From Gamarada debralockiae (lineage: Eukaryota > Ascomycota > Leotiomycetes > Helotiales > Hyphodiscaceae), in NCBI GenBank assembly GCA_002803225.1, contig NXFV01001841.1:1-45105 (forward strand): DNA of 45,105 bases, written 5' to 3'. Below, in pieces: positions 33,842-44,412 of this stretch. Every line of letters begins with the position of its first letter. Position 1 is the first letter of the stretch. The position numbers and the translations under genes are program-made. A model generated the notes under the pieces. It was not told the DNA's origin. It worked only from the letters and a program-made list of their open reading frames with translations, and ran no database searches.

Positions 33842-34708
33842 TAAATAAATGCCATCAACAGTAGGGAAAATGTAATAAAGGGAGAGGCTGGATGTGCGAA
33901 CATATTGAACGTGAATTAGTGAGGTTCAGCCAGGATTGAAAGGGTAGAAAGAGGCGTGGATGAAGCCGTGAGCCGGGTCTGCCCTCATCCCAAAATAATG
34001 ACATCCTTGCCGCCACTCCTTTGACGACTGCAGGGACAGCACAAATGCCAAGTCAAGTGAAGCACCATCGATTTGGCTACGAGCCAACAAAGCACTGCCA
34101 TCAAATTATTGTACATCGAGTGGCGATAGAAAAGAGAGATAGAACAAGTGAGCTGGCAAATTTTGGTTTCGCGCAAAGTCAGGGGCATATGTGTATGGAA
34201 AATCACGTGTGGAAGCGCGCAAAAATTAGTCAGCGTTTGCTGCCCCCACCTGACCCAAAATCAAAGCACAGACAATTTTAGTTCTGCATATTATCATTGA
34301 CCAAAGAAGCTCCAAGTCTGCAAATACTGCAGAACCTATTCTTCGATCAATCTGCATGGGGCCTGTTTCCACGTGCGGGCACCACCATGGTTCTCGGGCA
34401 GCGTTATCTTTCTTGGCGGGGACGGGAAAGCTGGACACCACTCCACACGCGCAGACGTGAAGATCTGAAAGTGGGGGAACTATTATATACAGATTTAGCA
34501 AAACTTCAACTCACTGATAAGTACCCGTTTCTCTCACAGGTAGTCCCCGGCCGGTTCATCCGAAGTCGGATTGACCTGCACACTTTACGAAGGTAGAATA
34601 GGTATATAAAGCTACTCCGTTCCCAGTTTCTCCTAGTTTCCCAGTCAGAGATTCAATTGCTTAAATCACAGACTCAGTGACACTTCTTTCCTTCCTTTTT
34701 AATTTAGG
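33842..34708. promoter_or_regulatory. Divergent intergenic region with the asparaginase promoter, TATA box at 34603-34610
   Basis: Holds no supported gene. TATATAAA at 34603-34610 lies about 100 nt before the asparaginase ATG, followed by a CT-rich leader (CCTAGTTTCC, TTCTTTCCTTCC), a normal fungal promoter arrangement. Confidence 0.55.
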
Positions 34709-36002
34709 ATGTTTCTCAGCATCAGCCTTCTTTGCCTTCTTGCTACCGTGGGATACGCTTCCCCGATTATCTCCCCGCGGGCAACCAATGATACTAATCC
34801 TTTCGTCTTTACGAACTATAATGGCCTGAATTTCACTCAGATGAAAACCACTCTCCCTAACGTGACAATATTCGCAACTGGTCAGCTCTCTCAGCCCAGT
34901 AAATCATACCCTGACTGACTCTCCTTTCCAGGGGGCACGATTGCCGGAAGTAGCGGCAGCTCCACCGCAACGACCGGCTACACCGCCGGCGCAGTTGGCA
35001 TCTTGACCCTCATCGATGCAGTCCCAGAAATCCTCAACATCTCAAACGTAGCAGGAGTTCAGATCTCCAATGTAGGAAGCGAAGATGTCACCTCAACCCT
35101 CCTCCTGAAAATGGCCAAAGAAATCAACGAGTTCGTCTGCCAGGACCCAACAATGGCCGGAGCAGTCGTCACCCACGGAACCGATGTCCTCGAGGAAACA
35201 GCATTCTTCCTCGACGCAACAGTGAACTGCGGTAAGCCCGTCGTCATCGTTGGCGCCATGCGACCTTCCACAGCAATCTCAGCAGATGGCCCATACAACT
35301 TGCTCGAAGCTGTCACTGTGGCAGCTAGTCCGTTGGCCAAGGATCGGGGTGCGATGGTTGTGATGAACGATCGTATTGTATCGGCATATTATGTTACAAA
35401 GACGAACGCCAATACGATGGATACTTTCAAGGCTGTTGAGATGGGGAATCTGGGGGAGCTGATTTCGGATACGCCGTACTTTTTCTACCCACCTGTTAAA
35501 CCGACAGGCAAGAAAGCATATTCGGTCATGAATGTCACGTCGATTCCGAGAGTGGATATTCTGTTTGCGTATGAGGATATGCATAATGATACACTATACA
35601 ACGCTGTTGCCAGCGGTGCGAAGGGGATAGTTGTAAGTGACATTGGTCCAACGTTTTTGGTGGAGCTGACTCTTTGCAGATTGCTGGAGCTGGAGCTGGT
35701 GGTGTGAGCACTTCGTTTAACTATGCTATGGAGGATGTGATCAATAACTACGGCATCCCGATTGTCCAAAGCACTCGTGCAATGAGCGGGGAAGTCCCGA
35801 TCAGCGATGTGTCGAGTGACTCTGCTCTCCACAGTACGTGCCCCCGAAGGTTGATTGAGAAGCTGTCCAACTAACTTGACGGGTAGTCGCAAGTGGATAT
35901 TTGAACCCAATGAAGTCCCGCATCTTGCTCGGCATCCTACTTGCACACGGAAAGAACATGACTCAGATCGCCGAGGAGTTTGTAGGGTCGGTAGACGATT
36001 AA
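34709..36002 (+). CDS. Secreted type II L-asparaginase, four exons
   Basis: Hydrolyses L-asparagine to aspartate and ammonia outside the cell, for nitrogen supply. Exons 34709-34880, 34932-35632, 35680-35833 and 35887-36002 join in phase to 380 residues; introns are 47-53 nt with good GT-AG ends. Residues 1-17 are a signal peptide (MFLSISLLCLLATVGYA). Catalytic residues of the asparaginase II family are all in place: Thr60 (ATGGTIAG), Tyr74 (TGYTAG), Thr141-Asp142 (THGTDVLEET) and Lys214 (VTKTN). GAMRPSTAISADGPYNLLEA and the C-terminal IASGYLNPMKSRILL are also typical. Several N-glycosylation sequons in the N-terminal half. Length fits the family. The preceding TATA box supports the start. 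Confidence 0.93.
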
Positions 36003-36959
36003 AATGACGGATTGATTCTCACCTGGATAAATTTGGAACGTTGAATGATTATGAAAATAGGAATGGGAGAAAGCGGCCCTCATTTAGAGAAGCATTCTGC
36101 AGGGTGGGTCGATCAGATACGTGTACCCAAAAGGAAAGACATCAGATATCTAGCCTCGATAGCGAACAGGATAACTGTTTAATGAGTGGACCTCCAATCA
36201 ACAACCATGACCCAAGCACTCTAAGCCTCAGAACGCGCAGTCGTGTCATTAAAGTCAGAAAACTATCAACGCATCGGATCTATTTGGATCACATGATGTT
36301 CCCCAAACTGCTGCTTACACGACGAATCCATCGGCTGAAAAGGCGTTCAGATAGGTCAACCTATGGGATTGGGAACCCTGGCAATCTCTGTATCCTCCCA
36401 TCTTCATTGAATGTCCATGATAAGAAGGGTCGTCAGGTTGAGTCTGATTCTGCTAAATCCCATCCCGTTGTGTTCGAATAACGGGACCAGAACGTACTGC
36501 ATATCAGCAAGATAAGAACGAAACAAGTGCGCATCTGAATTCTGACGGCTGATGTTGACCTTTTTGTTTGATGCCTTCCATTCCGAATTCTTCTTTTAGA
36601 CACAAGCTTAGTCGAGCTGAGCAATCTTGCACCGGAAAATCAAGTATATATATATATATATATATAGCTTTTCGTAGGCTGAATCCTTTTCATTCACCCC
36701 ATCTCAAAGCCATCAACACCAGACCTCTTATTCCCTCATCTCTCTATAATGACAGTCATCCTCAACAAGATCTTCCGCCGCAAGAAGGCAATCTCCCTCG
36801 CCTGCTTCATGACATCGAGGACGAGCCGGGGCATGTCCACACAAGCGTCGATTGTCTCTGCGTGGCTCACACACTTAAGTTTATCACTACCCAACATCTT
36901 CCCCCTTCTACCATCAATATGGTCGTGAAATGCTGTATTTTGATCAATGTCATTATGAC
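36003..36959. other. Intergenic between convergent genes, with a (TA)11 microsatellite
   Basis: The asparaginase and the minus-strand membrane gene face each other here. A perfect (TA)11 tract lies at 36645-36666. The plus-strand open frame starting at 36568 is explained by this tract and by the opposite strand of the membrane gene; it is not a credible protein. Confidence 0.55.
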
Positions 36960-37672
36960 TCAAGGCAGTGGCTCAGCAGGGGGAGCCCCCAGATCCTCCG
37001 CTAAGAGAGGCGTCTCCTCGCTTGGTGTTTCCTCATTACTCACAGCCCTCCCTCTCACCGATCTCACCTTCACAAAAACTGCATACGCAAAAGCAATAAA
37101 GAACGGCAGCCTATGTCACGCATCAGCCATCTCACCCCTCTCCTGTCGGGAAATTTTAACTCACTCAAAAATCGCCGTCTGAGCGAAGAGCGGCCACCAA
37201 ACGTCCTCAACGCAACGACGCCCAGAGCAGGATTGGAAATACTGTACGAGGCGCCAAATCCAAAATCCTCCCACATAAAGAGTTTTCCCGATTTGGATGC
37301 CGAGATTGAGATTGATGGTGAGTTTATCGTCAATTAGGAGGTAGACTTCTGTTATGAGCGTGATAAAAACTGTGAGGTTTGCTATGAGGAGGAAGACGGC
37401 CAGTCTGTCACGTGTTAGCGCTCAACTTTGAAATTTCGCGCACCAAACCTCGAGGCAGATGGAGGTTTGGGGCTTCAGATTAGATTCTGGGCTTACGCAT
37501 TTGCTCGACGCCAGCTCCAAGGTCGTCCCTCGCAGCACTGGCCCATCAAGTTTACCAATACCATCGCTAATACACTCCAACAGGCGATGATGATTTGCCA
37601 AAGGAAGAGGATGCCAAAGGCCACGCCACTCCATTGGTAGACTCTTATCAGTGGTGTCGAACGTGGTGGCAT
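36960..37672 (-). CDS. Small polytopic membrane protein, three exons
   Basis: Not visible as one open frame. Splicing exons 37672-37497, 37404-37165 and 37110-36960 (GT-AG introns of 92 and 54 nt, donors GTAAGC and GTGAGT) gives 188 residues in phase. There are about four hydrophobic segments: GVAFGILFLWQIIIACWSVL, LAVFLLIANLTVFITLITEV, the weaker TLYVGGFWIWRLVQYF, and LPFFIAFAYAVFV. The short C-terminal tail is hydrophilic, with SEETPLLAEDLG, a stretch that resembles an acidic dileucine sorting signal (ExxPLL). The start is the ATG at 37672; upstream frame has none. No family is recognised. The way both introns restore hydrophobic segments and end in a neat acidic tail argues strongly that the model is right. 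Confidence 0.7.
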
Positions 37673-39792
37673 TTTGTTTTGGTGATGTATGAAGCAAGGG
37701 AAGGAAGTTTGATGAAAAGATGTTGCCTGTTTTGAGGTGCATCGTTGAAGGATTCGCAGCACGGTTGACGAGACCAATCAGACGTCCGTCACGTGTCTAG
37801 AGTACATGGGTTTCTTGAAGTATTCTTGAAGCTTAGTGATGCCAAGAGAGAATCGATTGAGAGTGTATTGTTCGGGTCTCGAATATAGGACTGAAGTAGC
37901 CAGGACCACAAAAAGTGTGGCCCCTGATTCGAGAAAGGGGGTTGGTCGGCTTGGTAGTCAGTCACCACCTATTCACCAAATCGCTCTTTTCTTGGCAACT
38001 ACTGTTTCTAAGAACGTGTAAGTCAAATGTCAGGGTGTGAAATTGTTGAAGCAATCAATTCCTTTTAGTAAAAGAACAAAGCTAAACGTCGTCCAACTCT
38101 TTCTTCTCAGGACGACTGACAGACGCCACAAGGAAAAAATTCGTCGCGATTTCATCAATAACCATGCCATCCAAGTCAATCATGCCCCATAATTAAAATT
38201 TTGAACTGAATAGACATCCATCATGGCGACCTTGGAAGTATCGCCCTGAGCAGCAGCAGCCTCCATCGCCTACTTGTACGATGCCACCAACTGATGTTTC
38301 TTCAATTCCTTAAGTTGCATATCTCGAAGCACGCGCAACCTCTGCACAATAAATGGCATGGGAATAGCTATACTATCACAAACGCGATTGTGAAATTCTC
38401 GGAATGCTTGCGCTCGAAGAGCGGAAGTTTTTCTTCTCAGAGAATTTGGGTGATTTTGGATTCCTCGAGCTTCCCGACGACTTTTGAAACTGGTGGTTTC
38501 GGTTTGTGTCAGTTGCTATGGTCGCTTAGCCTTAGCTTTGTTTACATATATCTAAGGTTCTGGCGACCCGAGGATGTTTCCCTCCTTAGTTATCAATGAA
38601 TTTACATGATTTTGCCTCATATTATCGTCTGATTCGTCAGTTTGCTTCATTATTTTGGAAATTTCGTGGAAGATGTCAGAGCTCTTGATGCTGACGGCGA
38701 ATCCTCGAGGATAGGGAAGCTGTTAGGTTGTGTTTAGACGTCATGGATTTGAGCGTAGTTGACGTATTTTGGCGACGTGTTGTGCGGTGCTCGTAAATAT
38801 TTACGAAACCTTCTATGGTACTGGTAAATATCTATGAATTCCCTATATTTACCAATGCTTCTATGGTATTCATCAATATTCTTAATTCTCTATAGTATTT
38901 ATCAATATAGTTGTCTTGTAGGGTCCTGGTAAGATATGAGAGGTACTTCGATTTGTAAGGGCACCCTATACAGAAATAAGTACCCTGTATGCCCTCTGAG
39001 GACCTGATCGACTCGTTTTCTCATAATTCTGTGATATTTCCTCTTCTAGTAAAAATAACGTCTGGTGATCTTGGTCGGTTGCCGAATAAGTTTTTTCTGT
39101 ACCCTGTACCCTCTTAGTGATATTTGGCAAGCGAATCAGTCAGTCCCCCGGACCAGGACATATTTCTCTGCATATACCTGCTCGCAGGGCTCGTGTTGAG
39201 CGTAGTTTAGAGGCTGGCAGAGGTGCGCGAGGTGGTGCAAGTGCTAGAAGTGATAGAACTACAAGCGTGGTTAAAGTGTCTTGCGATATGGTCACGTGAC
39301 GGACGAGGAGGATGGAGAATGTGATTGGATTATTAAGGCTGTGAAGATGCTGGAGGTACTAACGAAACACGTTACACTAATCAAGTGAACTGTAAGTTAT
39401 GTGATGCCATGTGACTCAATAGGCAACACAGATAACCAGGAACACTGACTATCTGCCTAGAATCAGAGTCATTGATTACTCATTCCAACAGAACTTTCGT
39501 AATGTCCTCCCTCAACAACTAATAAAGGAAACTGTACAATACAACAATACCTAGGATGCTAATGAACGCGCGACTGATTGTATTATAATACATCAATGGT
39601 CTTCTGTGGTGTTTCGCTCATGCATTTGATACCCTATTCTCCTCGCTTCAATTTCAACGCCGATTCCCTCGACCGCCGCCGCGATAGGATTGGCCGATAC
39701 AAGGGTGATTATGCGAAAAAAAGTAAGGTAGCTGTGCTCATGCCACTCAGATGTACTTAAGAACGAGTATTCAAAAGGTAGTAAGCAAACCG
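37673..39792. other. 2.1 kb intergenic, AT-rich repeats around 38.8 kb
   Basis: No supported gene. About 38790-38930 contains imperfect, AT-rich repeats of the type TTCTATGGTA and TATTTATCAATAT. Around 39110-39600 the composition changes (CCCTGTACCCTCTTAG, GTCACGTGAC) and looks like retroelement debris, but no paired terminal repeats were found. A minus-strand frame at 39593-40042 is a shadow of the secreted-protein gene and its 3' flank. Confidence 0.35.
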
Positions 39793-40741
39793 CTATTTCA
39801 ACAAGCATAGTGCAATTAGTAAAGTTCCTAACATTCCATGTGGAGACCATCTCCTGCGAAGTGCATTTCCGCCTGAAGTCACCGTGACTGTCTCCTGGAT
39901 GGTGATGGTTGTTGTGCTTGGAGCAACCTGACCGCGAGCCACGATGCCATCGAAAAGACTCGGTAATATGGGCACTGCTGTTGATACGGTCGCCGACCAC
40001 TTGCTCAAAGACGCAGGATTTGTTGCCCACGGTGGCGCACATACGAGAGCTTCGGATTGCGACGCTGTCACCGTAAAGCTAATGGAATATTGCGAAGTTG
40101 CACATTCAATATGTTGGAAGAAAGTCGACGGAATCTCGGTAGACGTCGCCTCGAACTCTCTGTCTATCAACTTTACAGCCGTTGCGGTTGCGCAAAAAGG
40201 ACTTCGACTGTCCGTACTAGGAGCTTGTTATTACGTGTATGGCACTGGTCTATCACTTAGTATGGTGGGCAGTAGCTGACCATTTCAGAACAGCATCATT
40301 GCTCGAACAGCTCGAATCACACGAAGTGAGTTGCTGATAATCAACACACGAAGTGACCGAGGGACAAACTATTTCAGAACAACCTGGTATCGGTGTAAGA
40401 TAACAACATCCCCACCAACCGTCCTCATATAGGCAATCTTCAGAGGTCTGGCAGGCATAAGTATGATCCGAGTAGACTACCGCAAGTTAGTCTCAGCATA
40501 TTAAGCAAGTGTTCTGGATTTTCTTTCCTGGATCATTTTGCATGATACCGCAAACGTTAGTATCTCTTTTCAAGGCCTGGCGTGCAAGGCTCGGTGGTTC
40601 TGTGGGCTTTGGCGTCCATCCACCTTGCTGGTACTGCTTATCGAGCGAATTTGTGGGCTTGATTTGGAACCATTCAAGTGCTATGGCTCCTGCGAAGAAG
40701 CTATATGAGATAATAAGAGGCCTACAGGTGAAGAGCAACAT
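39793..40741 (-). CDS. Secreted cysteine-rich protein, possibly GPI-anchored, three exons
   Basis: Exons 40741-40549, 40476-40281 and 40216-39793 join in phase to 270 residues. Residues 1-21 form a signal peptide (MLLFTCRPLIISYSFFAGAI). A Lys-Arg at 58-59 (ALKRDTNVC) could be a Kex2 processing site, after which a dense module holds 12 cysteines in 75 residues (64-138): SEDCLYEDGWWGCC, PGCSEIVCPSVTSCVDY, LTSCDSSCSS. Then comes a Ser/Thr-rich linker and a hydrophobic end (GMLGTLLIALCLL), compatible with GPI anchoring, preceded by a basic RRR that is not typical. The module recalls secreted plant- or saprophyte-associated proteins of ascomycetes, often Cys-rich with a following Thr/Ser stalk; no function is known to me. 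Donor/acceptor at 40280/40217 is the splice that restores LKCTDSRSPFC. Confidence 0.72.
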
Positions 40742-41287
40742 GTTTAGAGAACTTCAAGAACATTAAAGCAGGTATTTTAAAGGTTGACGAACAATATAAG
40801 TGTGCTCTATTAATTACTCTACTCCTCGGGTAGCTTGATCGCGATGTGGTTTTCAGCTGAATCGAACTACATTGCCGTGGCGTTCTCGGTTCTATTGTGG
40901 CGGCTCTTTTCGACCACTTAAAATCTGCGGGGCTACGCGAATCCTGTATTGTGATCCTGTGGCTGAAGCCCCTTTTGCTTTTCCACCTGCTGTATCAAAT
41001 TTGCCGCTATTCCAGCCTATCAGTGAAGGGGCTTGTCGCTAACCTTTTCCACTTCTGTCTTTATCATATGGCAGGTCATGCAAGTTGTGTTGCGATCTCA
41101 ATAACGCCACGTAAGACTCTAGGCTGGACACCAAATCTGGCGTCTGTGGTGTGAATGTTGTCTTGAAAGGCTGGGTCATGGGTGCATTATGCTTGCGAGC
41201 ACCTCCCATCTCCAGTCTTGATCATCTTGTCAGACATTCAGAACAAATATCTGCTCTCTGCAGACTGCAATACCATATTACTTAGAC
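40742..41287. other. Divergent intergenic region
   Basis: Between the minus-strand secreted-protein gene and the plus-strand membrane-protein gene; probably holds both promoters. No clear motif. Confidence 0.4.
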
Positions 41288-43226
41288 ATGGCTGGTCCTA
41301 TCAAAGTGTCTATTAATACTCGACCCACAATCGTCGCCCAACAGAGCAAAGAACCACGTCAAGGGCGCAAACGAAACGTATGTGGGAGAAATTGTGCGCG
41401 AACCAGAATATCGTTTCTACTATGGGTCATAGTTTCAACAGTTCTCTTTGGTATCACAGCCTGGTTTGCTGGGTCAACATTATCAACTAGGCCTAGTCAT
41501 CAAGCCAACTATATCATACAAGATTATTTCAGAACATCCTTTAGCAAAACGGTTGCAGTGTTGAGAGTACTTCAAGGGCTCACCTCAGCGTGCACTAGTA
41601 TTGCTGTGAGTTCTGCTTTTGAGACAATACAATGGGAATTGGTGAATGGAATTCACGGACTGCGGCTGCTGAGTCTGTTGAGCTTGTCTCCAGCTACCGG
41701 CGCATTTGGAGTCTTCAAGTTGATATTCGGTGGCAAAGAGCATATTTCCGATAGGCTGTGTGCACTTTCAAGGTAGTGAAATCTTGCAGAGACCATTTGT
41801 GACTGCTACTAATAGTGCTAGAATCACTTTCACATCGCTCCTTTTTGTGGCTGGCGTCGTGCTCTTCAGTAAGTATTCGGACAACAGTTTATCGGTTTTC
41901 TTGCATGAATGCTCACCGCCATTCAGTCGATACTTCCGTCATAACGGCTTATCATTCTACTTCGACTTTTGATGTTGTTGCAGGGACGGGTCAATTCAAC
42001 GGATCATATGTGGCACCATTTCTTCAAAGTATCGATAATGCTGTGCCATTCTGGGCCCTGGCGTCAACATATAGCTTCGTCAGCAATTCTCTTTTCTCGG
42101 TATTGTCAACACCCATCGATTGCCCTTATCACGGCAGACAATGCGACTCACATCTCCTCCCAGGAGGCACCTATCTCATGTACCCACAACTACCTCTGTC
42201 GTCATCTTCAGATTCAGTGGTTAGTATATACAATGCTAGTGCGACCCAGCTAGACTTTGTACAAGGCATAGAAAGTTCGGACCGGTTTTCGGATCAAGAT
42301 TGTACAGTGTATGGCGATGACAATAGCTATGTCGGAGTGAAGTTTTGTTTGGCCCAAAGTCAAGTACGGACTGAAGCCTTAATCGCAGGTCAGCTTCCTT
42401 GGTTTTGTCCTCAATACAGTCTGGCAGCACGAATCTAAATCTATATGTAGAAGTCTCTGTATGCACAAACGGCACCTCCGCGGGCGAGTGTCTCACTATA
42501 ACGCCGGGATTTGCACCAAATATCTCCACTACTCTGACAGTCTATAACCGCCAAGCAAGCACCATCTGCTCTGCATCAAATAACTCTATCCTCTCTGTTT
42601 TCGATCTCGGCTCTCCTGTCCTCGATCCCAGCATAAACATCACAGCCCTGAACCTAGCAGTCGCCTGGCTACTGAACTACACCTCCGCCGACATACCGCC
42701 CGAATCATCAATCGACTTCCTATTCTGGTTCGACCCCTCCTCCTCCTACGAATCTCTCTGGAAAACCAATGCTTATAATACTCTGCAAAGTCTTCTCAGT
42801 TTCCTAATCTGGGAATTCAGCGAGAACAACAATGGGAATCCGGCGGTGAGCGATCCAGAGGCGAACGGCCAATTGCCGGATTTACCCCAGCAGTTTCATA
42901 CGCAAGCAAGTGTTTGTGAACCGTATTTGAGGTTTGTGATTAGTTTGAGGATGTTTGTTACATATGTGGTACTGGAGGGAGTGGCGGTCGTGTTTTGTTG
43001 GGCGACGGTGACGTGGCATTTTTGTAGAGGTGGGAAGGGGGAGTTGCCGGGGATAAGTTCGTACCCGGTGGTGGATTTTGCGAGTAAGTTGGATATGCAA
43101 GAGGTGGATGAAGAGGAGGTAAATCTGGAATTATGCAGGAGAATCTCTATGAAGGATGGGGATAAGACTATTCGAAATGAATTGGCAGATGTGGTTGTGA
43201 GACTTCGCCACGCAGCTGCTTTATAA
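41288..43226 (+). CDS. Multi-pass membrane glycoprotein with a large extracellular loop, four exons
   Basis: Exons 41288-41772, 41816-41868, 41927-42363 and 42420-43226 join in phase to 593 residues; introns are 43, 58 and 56 nt. Membrane segments: about 41-62 (ISFLLWVIVSTVLFGITAWF), a possible one near residues 128-152, and 163-179 (ARITFTSLLFVAGVVLF), the last formed by the 53-nt second exon. Then comes a loop of some 300 residues with many N-glycosylation sequons and Cys. A final TM lies near 510-535 (MFVTYVVLEGVAVVFCWATV), followed by an acidic/basic cytosolic tail of ~55 residues. I recognise the organisation of a fungal membrane-protein family with the motif FNGSYVAPFL, but no function. 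Catalytic residues are not evident. Start is the ATG with the first hydrophilic, Arg-rich 40 residues. Confidence 0.82.
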
Positions 43227-43624
43227 TGAATGAATGACGTACTTTCTCAACTGAGATACTCTTCCGTCGTGATCAAAGTCCGTTGTCTGAACGACATATG
43301 ATTCTTTCCGCCGTGGTGAACATCGTTTCAAATGCTCAAACGATTCTGGTTGCAGGCCTACAAAGGAATTCGGTGAAAATATCAGAGAAATCTAACACTG
43401 TATCGTACCTGCATAGTCTTCATACAGATTCTTGCGGAGCATCTGCATCTCCTATCATTTATACTCTTTTCAAATAAATATATCCGAAGTATCAGAGTCG
43501 ATCTGCTTCCTGATCTTCTTGAGCTTCTCTCTGTATGACTTTGACAAACTTTCAAGGGCTCGCGGCGGAGCAGACAAGCTCTCACATGCAGGCAACGTGA
43601 GGCGGCTTTCGTGGATTCGACAGG
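43227..43624. other. Intergenic, no supported gene
   Basis: 3' flank of the membrane-protein gene. Short frames on both strands lack recognisable content. Confidence 0.4.
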
Positions 43625-44243
43625 TACAATACCACGTCCGAAGTTTGAGCCACAAGCGAATTTCACACCAAAAATGACAGTTTTGCCCACTTTTTAGAAT
43701 GCGATAACTATATAATGCGACACTTAAATATAAAAGTTTATATACAAAAGATTTAAAGATTTAAATAGAGAAATATTTTGCTTCTTTACAATTTTTTAAT
43801 ATATCTTAGCTGTCTTGATTAAAAGGGATTTTCACAAGGTTAGTGGGTCGGAACTACTTTCTCATACAAGAACAGCCCAAAATCGCTTATTTTTTGATAT
43901 GTCTGATTTGATCGCTAATATCACGATCAATAATATTATTATTATTAATTATACACTGCTCGAGCCTATAAAGGCTATACAGAACTTCCTCAATCTAAGT
44001 ACATAGTAAAAACTGTGCCTTAAAAACAAGGCCAGGTGAAAACCTATATATGATCAATAATATTACACCGCATTTTTGATCTATATAGAAAAGAATCCGC
44101 AAGTTAAGAATTTTTATGCGAGAGAGGTATTAATTACACACGCGTAGTGGCTAAAAAATGGTGGCTGATTGAAAAGGGGGCAAAACATCGATTTTTGGTG
44201 TAAAATTCGCTTGTGGCTCAAACTTCGGCTCGGTTACTGTGTA
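43625..44243. mobile_element. Non-autonomous DNA transposon-like element with 51-bp terminal inverted repeats
   Basis: Two 51-bp inverted repeats, 43638-43688 and 44178-44228, match at about 46 of 51 positions: both read CCGAAGTTTGAGCCACAAGC inward from the outer end, and end near TTTTGCCC. They bound ~490 bp of very AT-rich DNA with no transposase. Similarity weakens outward to a TA on each side (43625-43626 and 44242-44243), which would suit a Tc1/mariner-type TA target duplication. No coding capacity is seen (only an 63-codon AT-rich frame). I call it a MITE-like element of about 0.6 kb. Confidence 0.7.
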
Positions 44244-44348
44244 AGGGTAATTTAGGTTACAACCAATTGCATAACTAGTGTGTAATCAGCGATTTTCTCT
44301 TATCCCTTGATTTTTAGAACCCTTAGAATTTACCTTATTATAACTCGG

Positions 44349-44412
44349 CTACTATGCTACTATGCTACTATGCTACTATGCTACTATGCTACTATGCTAC
44401 TATGCTACTATG
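44349..44412. repeat. Perfect (CTACTATG)8 microsatellite
   Basis: Eight perfect tandem copies of the 8-mer CTACTATG. No coding context is apparent. Perfect copies in AT-rich DNA suggest recent slippage. Confidence 0.9.

Noticed and set aside
36568..37182. 204-codon plus-strand open frame
   Set aside because: Passes through the (TA)11 tract and then runs antisense to the spliced membrane-protein gene; composition is not protein-like.
39360..39560. Solo LTR of a copia-like retrotransposon (TGTAAGTT...TTCCAACA)
   Set aside because: Ends look LTR-like, but I found no target-site duplication, second copy or adjoining coding remnant.
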